This document shows positions 10,771-23,291 of a stretch of DNA of 64,000 nucleotides, one piece after another; positions within the stretch are counted from its first letter, which is position 1, and the number at the start of each line of letters is the position of its first letter. Position numbers and translations under genes: made by a program. The stretch lies in the NCBI GenBank assembly GCA_020736575.1, contig JAGPYM010000033.1, positions 1 through 64,000 of the forward strand, in the 5' to 3' direction. The stretch comes from Thelonectria olida (Eukaryota; Ascomycota; Sordariomycetes; Hypocreales; Nectriaceae). Under the pieces are notes generated by a model. That model had not been told where the DNA came from and searched no databases. It worked only from the letters and a program-made list of their open reading frames with translations.

Positions 10771-11949
10771 AACATTACCTTACTAGCCCTCCCTCTTTTA
10801 GCCCCCGCTAATGATATTAATAATGGATAATAATAATAACCCCCTATATTACTTTCATCTTACCCCACCCCCAGCCTTTGATTCGCAAAAGGTTATTACT
10901 TATTTCCCTTACTTATAATATTAAGCTAACCCTTTTATATATAGCTAATACTAACTACTAATTACAAGCTATAATTAAAACTATAAGCTACTATTATAAT
11001 TATAGCTTTACCTAAATAGCTATAAGTAGTTTACTTACTTATAGTATATAGTAATAATTATAAGCTTATATAATATACTATTATATAACTTTTTTAAGGT
11101 TTGTCCCTTTTAAATGGCATCCTTTTAGCTCGCTTATTTTATAATATTTATAACTTAATATTTAAATAATATATAGAAAACTCTATATAGTATTACTAAA
11201 TTAATAATTTTTTTAGCTTTTAAAATATTATAAGTAGGACTTTCTATTTAGTTATATAATATTACTAAAAGAAAGCAGCTAGTTATATAAAAGTATAATA
11301 TTTTAGGAAGTGATTATTATTAAGTATTAATAGTGCCTTTTTATTATATAGTTTTAGTTTTATAATATATAAGGGAAAATAATAAAAGATTTAGCTTTAC
11401 TTTATATAAACTTTATAGCAGCTTATTAATTATAAATAGTTAGCTTTTATAATATAATATTAAGTTTAAAACTTAAGCTAGTTATATATAAGCTAAAATC
11501 TTAATATTATATAATACTTTATATATTTTCTAATTATATTAAATTATTAAAATAGTTTTAAAAAGAACTAATATTACTATTATCCCTTATATATATATAT
11601 ATAACCCTCTTTTTAAATTATTATATACTATTTTTTAGCAATTATTTTAAACTTAAACCTTATTTATTATCTTATATCTACTTTACTCTATTATTTAAGC
11701 TATTTATATCTTTTATAAAACCCCTATTTTAATAACTTATATATATTCCTTTAAAAAGAGTATAGTATATTTACTTCTAGCAGCCTTATAAATACTAGAG
11801 CTAAAAAATTTAAACCTTATACTATTAAGCTTCTCCCCTACAACTAATAGGCTCTAGCTACTATATATACTATTATAAAAAACCTAATAAACGCCCCTAT
11901 ATAGCAAATACTATAGCAAGGCGTTATAAAAAGTGTTATTTCCCTAAAA

Positions 11950-13395
11950 TACCTCGCTTTACTAAGAGCTAAATACTAGGGAAGTGCTAGTATCTACTTT
12001 AATATAAGCTTCCTTAATAGCCCACCTGCAAATTTTTATACTTACATTTTAAGCTATATAAATGCCTGGGGCAAGTCTGCAAATATACAGTTTATTAAAA
12101 AGGCCTCTAATAGTAAAGTTTAAATTGCTTAAAAAGCAGGTAGTAATTACTAGTTTTATTTTAAAATAGATATTTTTTTTATTTTAATTATTAAGCTAAT
12201 AATAAATCTTAATTCATTTAATATAAATATACTAGACTTTAAATTCTATTATATAATCTAGTATAAAACGGGCTATATATTAGGTTTTTTATATAAGTAC
12301 CTTAGGAGGGAGATTATTAGTTATATTAACTTTAAAAAGGCTATTACCTTTTTTATAACTACTTATAAGTAGTTAAGGGAATAGGTAATTTAGAATGTTT
12401 TTATACTATTAGATAATTTAGCCCTAATTATAATAGCTACTATAAATATATACTCTATTATATACTATTAGCTTCCTGCTTTAATTATAAAGAATAGTAT
12501 TATTATAATAGATAGTATAAATATTAATATTACAAATAGCCAATTTATAGAATTTATATACTTAAAATTTGCTAGCTAGTAGCTACTAAATAATAATATT
12601 ATAACTATTAGTATTATTATAAATAGTATTATTCTCTACTAGCTTTATAATATAGGGCGCATTTAATAGTATACTAGCACTCTACTAACTAAATAGGAGG
12701 AGTTAAATAATAATACTATAATTAAAAAGATTATAATAGTAAGTGGAAATCTCTATTAGCTTTATAATACTAGAAAGATCTAGAAATATACTAGCATCCT
12801 ATATATAAGTTAGTAAATATTAAATAATAATACTATTACTACTAATATTATAACTAATAGTAATAACTTATATTAGCTATATAACTCAGGCTGCATTTAG
12901 AAGTATATAAGTATACTACTAATTAAATAGTAGGAGTTAAATAATAACTTAATAATAATAAAAATTATTACTTCTAAAGGGAATTTTTACTAGCTTTATA
13001 ATATAGGCCTAATTTAAAAGTATACTAGGGTGCTATATACTAGATAGCTAAAACTGGATATAAATATAATTATAATTAATATTATTATAAGTAGTAAAGA
13101 TTTATACTAACTTTATAATTTAAAAAAAATCTAGAAATATATAAGTATATTAGTAATAAGCTAGTAGTAATTAAATAATAATCTATTAATTAAGGAAATT
13201 ATAATAGGACTAGGTGGGCTTTTTTAAATTTATAGGACTAGAGCAATTTGGAAGTATATAGGCCTACTAATAATAGGCTAAAAGCAGCTTAATAGTAATA
13301 CTATATCCACTTATATTATAATAGGAATTTTAATCTATTAGTTATATAAGATAGGCCTTATCTGGCGCTATATAGGGTAAGGCTTCTATTAGGCT
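11950..13395 (+). pseudogene. RIP-degraded secreted metzincin metalloprotease with C-terminal 39-residue repeats
   Basis: One continuous plus-strand frame, broken only by TAG/TAA codons of the kind RIP makes from CAG, CAA or TGG. At 12262-12294 the codons read YKTGYILGFLY; reversing C-to-T (His to Tyr) and G-to-A (Glu to Lys) gives the HExxHxxGxxH zinc site of metzincins. The upstream segment SPPANFYTYILSYINAWG (from 12019) fits the fungal secreted protease family. In the same frame, seven repeats follow from 12637 with a strict 117-bp period. Each contains LY-stop-LYN..G.I..Y and resembles tectonin or tachylectin-type propeller repeats. The gene is dead. The start and any signal peptide were not resolved. 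Confidence 0.7.
12637..13390 (+). repeat. Seven in-frame 117-bp tandem repeats
   Basis: The Tyr codon of the repeated TAY-TAG-YTW word falls at 12637, 12754, 12871, 12988, 13105, 13222 and 13336. There are five exact 117-bp steps and one of 114. The units are mutated by RIP but free of frame-shifting indels. This is the repeat array of the dead metzincin. Confidence 0.8.
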
Positions 13396-16300
13396 ATTAG
13401 GCTATTTCTCTTTCTAGCTTACTTATATTAAGGAGGAGTGTAACATTTTAGCTAATTCCTAAGGGATAAACTGGCTTATAAGTTTATAATAATAAATAGA
13501 TTAGAATATTAATTATTAAATAGTAGTTATAATTATATCTATTAATATATAATAGTAATTATAATAACTTTATATTATTAAAAGCTAATATAGCTAGATT
13601 AGATAGTATAAAGGGGAAATTATAAGGTTTATATATTTTTTAATTAATATTTAAAATAACTTATAAATACTATAAATTAGGCATCTAATAAGGTAAATTA
13701 GTATTAAAAGTCTATTATATAACTGGCCCCCCTTACTTAAGCACCTTATACTATTTAATAAACTATTAGTTTTTTTATAACTGCTTCTAGCCTGCCCTAC
13801 TTTCTATATTCCTCCCATACTAGCTCGGACCTCTTAAATCTAAATTTTTACCCTTATATATTATAATTAATAAGCTATTTATTTAGAAAGTAATCTTACT
13901 AGGCCGGCACTCCTAATACTTATAACTATTATTATAATAGCTTAAAATAATTAAGTCTAGTCTAGTTTAATTACTATCTTATTAGAGTTTAGCCCCTATT
14001 TTAAATACTTTTTATATAATATATCTAATATAATATAGTTATATTAGCTAGCTTACTTATTTTTATTATATTATCTTAAAGTTATAACTTACTTATTACA
14101 GCTTAATATGCTTAATTTTTAAAGGTTTAAATAGAAGGTAATATTAACTAGCAGCTAATTTGTAGTATATAAAATTATAAGAGTAAAGGTTTTTTATAAA
14201 TTAGCTGCTAGTTAACTAAAAATTAGAAATAAATCTAATTATTTTAATATAAATAATTTAAAGTGGACCCTATTTTAGAGGACAACTGGAATATATATAT
14301 ATAGCTTTAAACCTTTATACTAAAGCCTCCCTAAGTATATATTAGAATTCTATTAGAGCTTGCAAATATATATATTAGGATATTTATATAACCCCTTATA
14401 GGAAAAGTCTCTTAGGATAAGAATACTTGTTTATAAGCTAGGAAGGGTTATATTAAGGATTTCCTCCTAGAAGCTCCTCTTTGTTTTCTTTTCCCTTTAT
14501 ACTTAAATGGATAAATATAAGTCCCCTTATTATTAAAATACACTTAAGTCCCAGCCTTTTATACTAATACTAACAATTATAAGACATAGAGCAGTAATAT
14601 AACTCTAGTTACTCCTTACTATAGCAAGAGCCTTAGTATTATTAGGCTAGTATATTAAAATTTCCTGCCCGGCTATTAACTTTCTAGCTCTAGTATAAGA
14701 TTAAAGTTTATATGCTTAGTATTATAACTAATAAAAATATTAATTAAGGCAAATAATTAAATATTAGCCTTATAGGCCTGTCTAGTTTAGGCTTCTCCCT
14801 TATTTTTATAGTTATATTATACTTTAGAAAGTCCTAAGGAGCAAGCTATACTTTAAATTTTCTAAGCAATCTAGTTAAAATTAAATTATATAATTAATTA
14901 GTAAGAAAGTATTAAATATTATATTATAAATAGTATAATAAAAACTAATTTAAGGATAGGTAGGCTAGCTACTATAAATAATAATAACTAATTTAGGTTT
15001 ACTATTAGCTGGACTAAATATAAGAGATTAAAAGTTATTTATATTAGCCTTTAAAAAAAGGAACTATTAATACCTAATATGCTTTTTTATATATATAATT
15101 AGGCTGTCTTATAATTTCCAACTTTAAAATTATAATTATAAAAGTTTAAGCCTTTTACTTATATAAACTTTCTTAAGTTAATTCTATATATAAGGAGGCT
15201 TAATAGTATAATACTCTAGTTAATATATTTAATATAAAAAATAAATATATAAAAAAAGATGCTTTATAAAGGGAGCTATAATATTTATAGCCTATTTAAA
15301 CTTCAAGCTAGCATATATTATACTAACTCTATTAAAGTTAGTATAAATATACTAACCCCTTTAAACTAATAGCTAAATATAATATATATAAATTAGCCTA
15401 CTACTATTATATTTATAAATTAAGATAGGTTATTATAAATAAAAATATAGTAACTATATGCCTAAAGCTCGCTCTCTCTAGATTTTTTATATATTCTTAG
15501 TAGAATTTACTCCTCTCTCTTTATTAACTCGAATATTTCCTACAATTTATTATACTAGTATAAAGTATTATTATAAAGGTTATAAATGCTACTAATAAGG
15601 CCTTTAAACTTAATATATAATCCTAAATTATTATATATAGCAAATAGACCCCATACTATATACTAATAACAACTATTTGCTTAAAAACTACTAGCATTTA
15701 AGGATTTAAATCTAACGGATTTATAACTAAAATAGAGGGCTATATTAGCTATAATATCTCTAGTATGCCTAAAGTGTTAATATAATTTTACTAGAATAAC
15801 CTATATATTAAGTCTAATACTTATAATTATAAAGCACTATAAGATTTCCAGGTCTTTTATAATAGAGGAGATAGAAATAATATAAAAGTAATTTTTATAG
15901 TTATAAATAGTAAGTACTTATTTTCTTTCCTTAAATTATAGCCTAATATACTAATTATATACCCTATAGTTAATAGGTAGCTAGATGTAAATTATATATA
16001 ATTATAACTAATATTACTTATAGTTTAATATATATATTTACTACTTAATAATATATTAGAAGTAAAAGGTATTATTATTATATATAATATTACTATAGCT
16101 AGTATTAGTTCTAATTAGTTAAACATGTTTTAAAAAAGGGATTAGGCTATATAAGGCCTAATTATTTTAATATATAGGCAAGCTAGCAAACTAGTATTAT
16201 TATTAATTTTATTATAGTTTTTAGCTAGTTACCTTTATAATATTCTTTTTTATATTTTATTTAATTAATTAATTTTTAATATAACTATTTATTTTTTCTT

Positions 16301-17399
16301 TTAAGATTTTATATTATTATTTCCTTATTAGCTCTTACTAACCTCTATATATATATACATTTTTAACTCTACTAACTTATAACTTATTATAATTAATTAT
16401 TTATTCTAATAGTATAATTTATTATAATTATTTATATTTTAAAAAGTATTACTTTATAAATTAATATAATAGCTTATTTAATTTAAGAAATTTTTAGAAA
16501 CCTATATATAAGTTTAAAAAAGTTTAAAAAAGTATTATTTATAATAGCTTATATATTTTAGGAACCTCTGCTTATACTTAGCTATACCCTATCTATTTAT
16601 TCTATTAAATAATTTCTAACCCTTCCTACCCTTACTTACTATTAGTATCCTTTTTTAAAGTTATAATTATAAGAAAATATAAAAATATAAGCCTATCTAC
16701 TTATAAAACTCCTTACTTACTAACTTAAACCCTCTTTTAAATCTAGATTTATAGTTATTTATTTTATTTTAATAGTATAGCTATATAAGAAAATACTAAA
16801 TATAATTGTAATACTTAAATATCTACTTATTATATACTCTTTTCTATCTATTTATATATTTATTCTTACTTTTCTTTATTTATCTATTCTTTTTAATTTA
16901 TAAACCCCAATTGCTTATATAATTATATATACTCTTTTAGCAGCTTAACTTAAACTTAAATAATAATAGAAACCATCTGTCTATTATACTAGTACTTACT
17001 ATTTGCCTTTTTTTTCCACTCCCCTTTTATATATTCTTTTTATATATTATATAATTCCTATAATATAAAGTATTCCAAATAATAGCTAAACTTTTCTACT
17101 ATTTAATTTTATTATATAAATCGCTCTATTTATAATATAAGCTAATATACTCTTACTACTTTATTTTCTATTTCTAGTACTCTCTTATATTTAATACTAG
17201 AGTATACTTAGTCCTTAATACTCTTTAAAAAGTAAAACATATACCTATTAAAAGCTTATTCCTTAAGCTTCTACTAATAGTTTTAAAACTTTTAATACTA
17301 TTAAATAGCAAGCTTAATAACTTAGCCCTAAGTAGCCTCCACCTCTAATTCCTACTATTATATATTAGCTTCCTTTTAATCCTTTAAAATGCTAACCTT

Positions 17400-18900
17400 A
17401 CTCTTATTATTACTACCCTCCAGCTAGCTTAAATAAATATTATATAGCTCCTCTCTTTCCTTATAAGTACTATAGTCCTTCCGCCCATTTATAATAGAGT
17501 TTAGAACCACCTGCTAGTATATATAGCTACTAATATAATCCTCTACAGCTGCTTCTTTAGTAATAAGAGGTTATTATCTTCTTAAGCCGGACCTATAAGT
17601 ATTAAGGCAGATAATTATAGCCTTGCTTAGTTGCCTATCTTGCCTAGCACGCCCACTCTATTACAAATAGTTTACTATAATCTTTAGCATCTCTATATAA
17701 ATTACTATATAAATATTAGGCATATTAATACTAAGGCCAAGTATATTAATAGCTATAATTACCCTTTTATTACTATACTAATTACATTTAATACTGCCTA
17801 TTTAGAACTAGAGTTTTTTTACTTTACCATTTTATATATTAACTTTATAATAATAGGCATTATATTCAAGCTTCTCTATTAGGTCTTTTATTACCTTAAC
17901 TTACTAGTAATATATAATAATCTTTACTAGCTATAGGTACTTTTTAAGCTTCTAGTTAATTACCTCCTTAATCTTTTTAATAACCCAAATAGTAGCTTTT
18001 TTAATAGTAAATATAATAAAAGACCTAATATTATAGGCTATATTAAGACATATTATCTTAAACCAAATTATAATAATATTCTTATATTATATATTAATTA
18101 TATTAAAAAAGGTATCCTTTTATATTAGTAGGAGTATTATTATAAAATAGACTATTTATATGCCTACTAGTATTAAAGTACCTAGCTCTTATAGTTTTAA
18201 TTAAAATAATAGAGCCCCCTTAAAAATTATATAATACTTATTAATAATAATATAATTAAGCTTAATTATAATCCTTTATAATTTAAGAAAGTCCTAGAAC
18301 CTCTTTATTATAACTAACTTTAATATAATAAAAACAATTAATATATCTCCTAAAGTCCGGTCGCTCCTCCACTTAGTATAAGATATATTAAACTTTTAAT
18401 ATTAATTTACTATATCTCCTAATAGAAAGACTAGTAGTATAATAACTACTATTAGTCCACTAGGGCAGCTAGTAGTAAGGAGTATAAAATAAAAGCTCTT
18501 ACTACTTCTAATTTCTATTACTACTATTATAGGGCTTTTATTTAATATAATAGTATTAACTGCCTCTTATTACTTACTTTAGAAATAGATATAGTTACTA
18601 TAGAGCTTATATAATTTCTAGTTTATATTAATATATTATAATATTTTTTATTATACTAGCTAAAGTTCTTTTATTACTTTATAATATAATAATAAATTCT
18701 TTCACTTACAGCCTAATTAGAGAACCTCTTTAAACCTAGCTATAGCTAATAGAAAACTAAAAAGCTAATACTATTCCTTACTAATAAATTGAAAATTAAC
18801 TTACTATTTATTAGTTTTAAAATAACCTTTAGTAATAAGCCTTTTATAAACTAGGCCAGCTATTAAAAAGCTATAATAGGCCTAAATATCCCAAATACTA
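17400..18900 (-). pseudogene. RIP-degraded RecQ helicase, different from the left-edge copy
   Basis: Read on the minus strand with RIP transitions reversed, helicase motifs appear in order. Motif I is at about 18493-18522 (VIEIRSSKSF from a GTGSSKS-type loop), then Ia (IVVIILLV) and a WRSDRTLGD segment. Motif III is at about 18110-18152 (IIILLLI from TATLPPTQ). Motif V is at about 17700-17760 (INILGLSINMPN) and motif VI at 17630-17665 (SGRARQDRQ from SGRAGRDGQ). The motif variants differ from those of the helicase at 1-3041, so this is another paralogue. Its upstream end beyond 18.9 kb and downstream end below 17.4 kb were not determined. It is not functional. Confidence 0.7.
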
Positions 18901-21900
18901 TCTTTATTACCCTTATTCTTATTCTTACTATTACTATTATACCCCTTATTTACCTTTTTAATAAGGGTTAAATAAGCTATTATTCTATTTTAAAAGTAGT
19001 AATATATAAAAGTAATAAATAAATGCTTCTAGCTGCTAATAGTAAAGCCTTTCTAGTAACTAGTCTAACTTATCCTTTTTAAAATGTAAGTTATATATGC
19101 AGATATTTAATATGCCCCAGGTCCCAACTTAAATATTTAAGTATTAAGCTATCTTAGTTAACTACTCTCTCCCTTATCTTTACCCCCTTTATTTTCACTT
19201 ATATTAGACCTATACCTACTCTTACTATTATTATTATTTAAGTTATTAAAGGTTTTTTTTATAGCCTAGAGATTGGCACTTAGTTTAGTTATATCTTATA
19301 TATTTGCCTGCATATCCTCTTAAAATAGTAGTATAAGCTATAAGTAGTAAATAATTAAAATGCTAATTTTATATAATAGAAAGTAGTAGATAATCTTAAG
19401 TTATTTTATTTTAAAGAATTCCTTATAATAACTAATAATAAGTATAATAATTCTATTATAAATAAGAATATTTTATACCCCTCTATTAGTAGTATTTTAA
19501 TATTATAAGGTAAGCAGCTTAAGGGACTATATGGCCTGCCTACCACTTAAATAGATTAGAAATAAAAGGACCTTAAGGAACTTTTTTAAAAACTTCTTAT
19601 AGTTTACTACTACTTTTTAGTATAATTCCACGCTTAGTGCGGAATCTAAATTTAACCAGGCTATTTAAAGCGTATAATTAGCCTAGATCTTTTAAAAGAC
19701 CTAACTATTACTATTAGAAAGTAGCTTAAAAAGATCCTTTATAAAGGAATAGCTTATAGTAGTATTTATAATATTATTAATAAGTTTATCTTATAGAATC
19801 TTAGGCAATTTAAGGTTAGTAGGTAACTAATTCTTATACTACTTATAGAAAAGTAGATATTTATAAAGTATTATTTTAGCCTACTATAGAGCAATTTGTA
19901 ATATAAATTATATACTAAGAATATTAATATAAATGCCCTTATAAATAGCATCCTTCTTATCCTAACTTACTAATCTAATTATAACTATATTTATATTAGT
20001 AGCTATATTATAATTGTAAAGCTAGATAATAAACTATATAAGTATAGTATCCTACCCCTTAGTACTGCCTATTATAAATTGTTAGGTTATATTAGCTATA
20101 ATTTTAAAATAACTTAGGCTTTTCTCTTCTGCTAGCTCCCTACTCTATTCTCTTTTAACTCTATGCTAGATATATATGGCCCTTTTATTAATAGTATATT
20201 TAATAAGTAAAATATATAAAATAGCTATAATACTAGAAAGCTTGGATATAAAACTTAAGTAGCTCTTTTATATATTATCTAGCTATATGCTAAGAACTAT
20301 TAAAAAGCTAATAAGTATACTATTATACTTAGTAGCCTTAGTAAAATAGTTTAAAATAGATATATAAAGCGCAAGGGCAGTATCTTCTAAAAGGATATAT
20401 AGTTTATTAATATATAATAAGGCCAGCTTGCTTATAAATAGTTTTAAGATAGTTACTAGCTCTCTAGTATAAGCTAGTATTATATTAAAAGTATTAGTCT
20501 GCTATGCGCTAAGCTTAAATAGTAGTTAGTTGGCCGGATCTTTATAAGCTATAGCTTGGATAATATAGGTAAAAAAATATAAATATATATTAATATACTT
20601 TTTCCAGGTCGGCCATTTAAACCTAAAATAAAATAGTATATTATATTCTTTATTAAGCTCCTTCTAATTAACCTTAAAAAGGATATTTTATAAGATAACA
20701 CTCGGCTAAGTGGCAGCTCCTACTTTATAAATAAGGCACTTTATAACTATATATATATACTATAAAGCAGCATTATTTTTAGTATTAGGATTCTCTAGTA
20801 TAAGAGTATAATATAGCGAAATAAGACTTTATAAGAAGGGTTTCTTATTATTAAAATTCTTTAAATAAGTAGTTACTTTTAGTTGGCGCAGCTATGCATT
20901 TAGGGCTGCTAGATTACCCTATTTCTTAAGGGTATTAATTTCTTTCTTTTAAAAATCTTTTGCTTTAGCCTGGAATATATATATTACTTCCTTAACCTCT
21001 ACTTCTACTTCTTATTACTTAGCTATTAACCTAATAAGATTAAGGCCTCTTACTACTTTAAAAAGCTAATTATAAGGGCCTTTTTTAAAGAACTGCTAGT
21101 AATAAATACTACTTTTATATAATAGGTTGGCCCTTTTAGCTTCCGCTTAAGCTACTAACTTCTAACTAGCTTTAAGCTTTATCCCCCTATTATAGGCTAA
21201 ATAGAGATATTCTTAATATCTTTATAATTTAGATCTAATAAATATATATATTAACTCTAGTATCTCTATTATATAATAGAATCCCCCCATTTTAGCCTTA
21301 CCTAGTCTTCTAATAGGCTTTATTTTATTAGCTAGAAATGCTAGCTGCTTTAGTTTAGTCTTATTATTAATAATATTAAGTAAAATTGCCTACTATTATA
21401 TCTTTTTAATCTCCTATTTAATAAGATTATAGGGTGTAATATAAAGATAGGACTTAATCTAGCAGCAGATAACGCCCATTTAACACTCCTAATAGGTAAG
21501 GAGTTAGAAATTAGGCAGGTATATAAAATACTTTATTATATATAATCTTTATATAGGGAAAAGGCTAGGTATTATAAGATCCTCTATTTATTAAATATTT
21601 AAGCTATTTACTAAATACTATTCTATTTTTCCCTTACTAGTATCTCTCTTATTTGCTATTTTATATATATACTATTATTATATTATATTATATCCTTACT
21701 TAGGGCAATAACTTAATAATCTATTTAATTTTAATAATAGTATAAGCTATTATATTAAACTAATTATTAACTACTTAGGATTTTAATTATCAACTGCCCC
21801 TTAAGATAAGTAGTAGGCAGTAGGTAAGTAGTAGTAACTTTTAATACTTTCTTTTATATATATATAACTTTAGGAAATTTATTTTTAATTTATAATAAGA

Positions 21901-22101
21901 TAAAGACTTTCTTTTCTTTTTTATATAATATATAATATAAATCTAATATTATATATTAGATTTATATCTTTTATAGAGAATGCTATACCTTCTTATAGTA
22001 GGATATAATTGCTTTTATATATAGCTAATAATAATACTATCTGATTTATAAATAATATAGGCATTTCCTATTATTAATAGAATATTAGAAATTTACTAGT
22101 T

Positions 22102-22106
22102 ATAAT
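22102..22106. repeat. Target-site duplication ATAAT, left side of Ty3 element A
   Basis: ATAAT immediately precedes the left LTR and is repeated at 30331-30335 directly after the right LTR. This is the 5-bp duplication expected of Ty3 integrase. Confidence 0.9.
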
Positions 22107-22494
22107 TGTAACGATCTGGTCAATTCCCAACGGATAAGACTAGAGGGTTCTAGGTTTATGTTGGCAGAGAGATCAGGGCGTTAAGGTCTGAGCAATGTAG
22201 TGGGTTGTTACGTCTGGTAATGTGCTCAAAGTAGATGAGTGTAACCAAGTTGTATTGAAAGCTGAAGTAGCTGTATCTATCTAGTGTGCTAAATGAATGT
22301 GTTTATATACTAAGGGTGTTTTCCTTGGATCACGGTTGAGATCGTGAGCCTTCCCTTGGATCACGATTGAGAGGGTGATCCAGTTGTTTGGATCACGCTC
22401 TGGAAGGTGATCCTCCGATGATTGGGTGGTAAAAGTGGGGCAAGTTGGGGCTGATTTCTGGCACGTGATGGGGTGTTCGTTACGGACCGTGACA
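22107..22494 (-). repeat. 3' LTR of element A
   Basis: 388 bp, TG...CA ends (TGTAACGATC to CGTGACA on the plus strand). No difference was seen from the right LTR at 29943-30330. Confidence 0.95.
22327..22413. promoter_or_regulatory. Five GGATCAC motifs in U3 of element A
   Basis: GGATCAC occurs at 22327, 22358 and 22390, and its complement GTGATCC at 22375 and 22407, within 87 bp upstream (in element sense) of the TATA box. The same array is at 30163-30249 in the 5' LTR. It is a likely binding-site cluster; the factor is unknown. Confidence 0.6.
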
Positions 22495-22499
22495 CGATG

Positions 22500-22509
22500 T
22501 CTCCCCTCC
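22500..22509 (-). other. Polypurine tract of element A
   Basis: The minus strand reads GGAGGGGAGA, five bases from the 3' LTR. This is the expected plus-strand DNA primer site. Element B has the same tract. Confidence 0.7.
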
Positions 22510-22614
22510 GTTGGTCTTGTCCTCAAGGCCATATTCGTGACCTCGCATAATCGCCAGTGGTTAGTCAACTTAAACCTCCATTTTTCCTTTTCCTTGTGCC
22601 GTCATGCTGACACA

Positions 22615-23291
22615 ATGTCAGGCCGCGTGACCAAATCCAAAGCGAAAAAGACATCCGAACGTGATTCTTTGGTTCGTTTTCTTGAGCAGAATTCTCGTCC
22701 AGCCGACATGCCTTGCACTTATTGCTTCAAGCACAAACCCCAATTGGTGTGCGAGATGGACGACACGGGTCGAACGGACAAGTGCAAGCAGTGTGTTCGG
22801 CGGGGTCGAACATGCGATGGTGTCAACGTGGCTTCTTCTTGTGTGTTTTTTCCTGGTGTTTTTGTTGTTTTCCCTGCTAACTCTCCTGTGCAGTGAACAG
22901 ACTCGTTGAGCAGCAGAAAAAACTGGAGTTGGAAGAGGAAGAGGCTGGGGACAAGATTTTAGTCCTTCATACTCAGCTTGCGGAGCTGCAATCGTCTTTG
23001 GCCCAGGCCGTGAGTCGTTTGGCTCGTATCCGCAAGATCAAGAAGAGGGTGAAGGAGAAGGGTTCCGAGTTGTTTGAGCGGGGGATGCAAGAGTTGGACA
23101 AGGAGGAGGGCATTCTCCCGGCGTTAGAGTCTCACGAGAACTGGGTGGTGGGCGACCTTCGGTCGTTAGGCGTTCCCAACGAGGTGGACTGGTCTTCTCT
23201 AGGTCTCGGGGAGGACTTTAACGGGCTTGGTCCTTTGCTTGATCCTGGCGTTGCTGGTGAAAGTTCTTCAGCAGGCGCTGCGCATGGTTGA
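22615..23291 (+). CDS. Antisense Zn(II)2Cys6 / coiled-coil protein gene of element A
   Basis: Encoded opposite to gag-pol. Model: join(22615..22819, 22894..23291), 200 residues, with a 74-bp intron containing a GCTAAC branch site and a TGTGCAG end. The model is supported by the matching gene of element B (both start MSGRV and splice to CDV). The cysteine cluster is C-x2-C-x8-C-x10-C-x2-C-x6-C, close to the fungal Zn(II)2Cys6 DNA-binding cluster but with a longer first loop. A predicted coiled coil (AELQSSLAQAVSRLARIRKI) and a short acidic tail follow. The last 74 bp overlap the end of pol tail-to-tail, so the similar C-terminus GESSSAGAAHG partly reflects constraint on pol. Because the gene is antisense, its intron survives in the genomic RNA. 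It sits where env or extra genes occur in other elements. Possible roles are a regulator of the LTR or of the host; neither is shown. Confidence 0.7.

Larger units (their letters stand above)
8561..22106. other. AT-rich RIP-degraded block 1
   Basis: Long stretch dominated by TA, TAG and TTA words with very few CG or CA dinucleotides and no long reading frames. Where ancestral coding can be recognised (metzincin at 11.95-13.4 kb, RecQ at 17.4-18.9 kb), differences from functional motifs are C-to-T or G-to-A. I recognised nothing in 8,561-10,520, 10,770-11,900, 13,400-17,400 or 18,900-22,106. The block ends at the target-site duplication of Ty3 element A. Confidence 0.85.

Noticed and set aside
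12637..13390. 117-bp repeats as a CRISPR-like or satellite array
   Set aside because: Frame, periodicity in codons and continuity with the protease frame show a former protein-coding repeat.
13449..13460. TGTAACA after the purine run AGGAGGAG, like a PPT plus LTR start
   Set aside because: No matching second LTR or pol remnant was found next to it, so it is likely chance.
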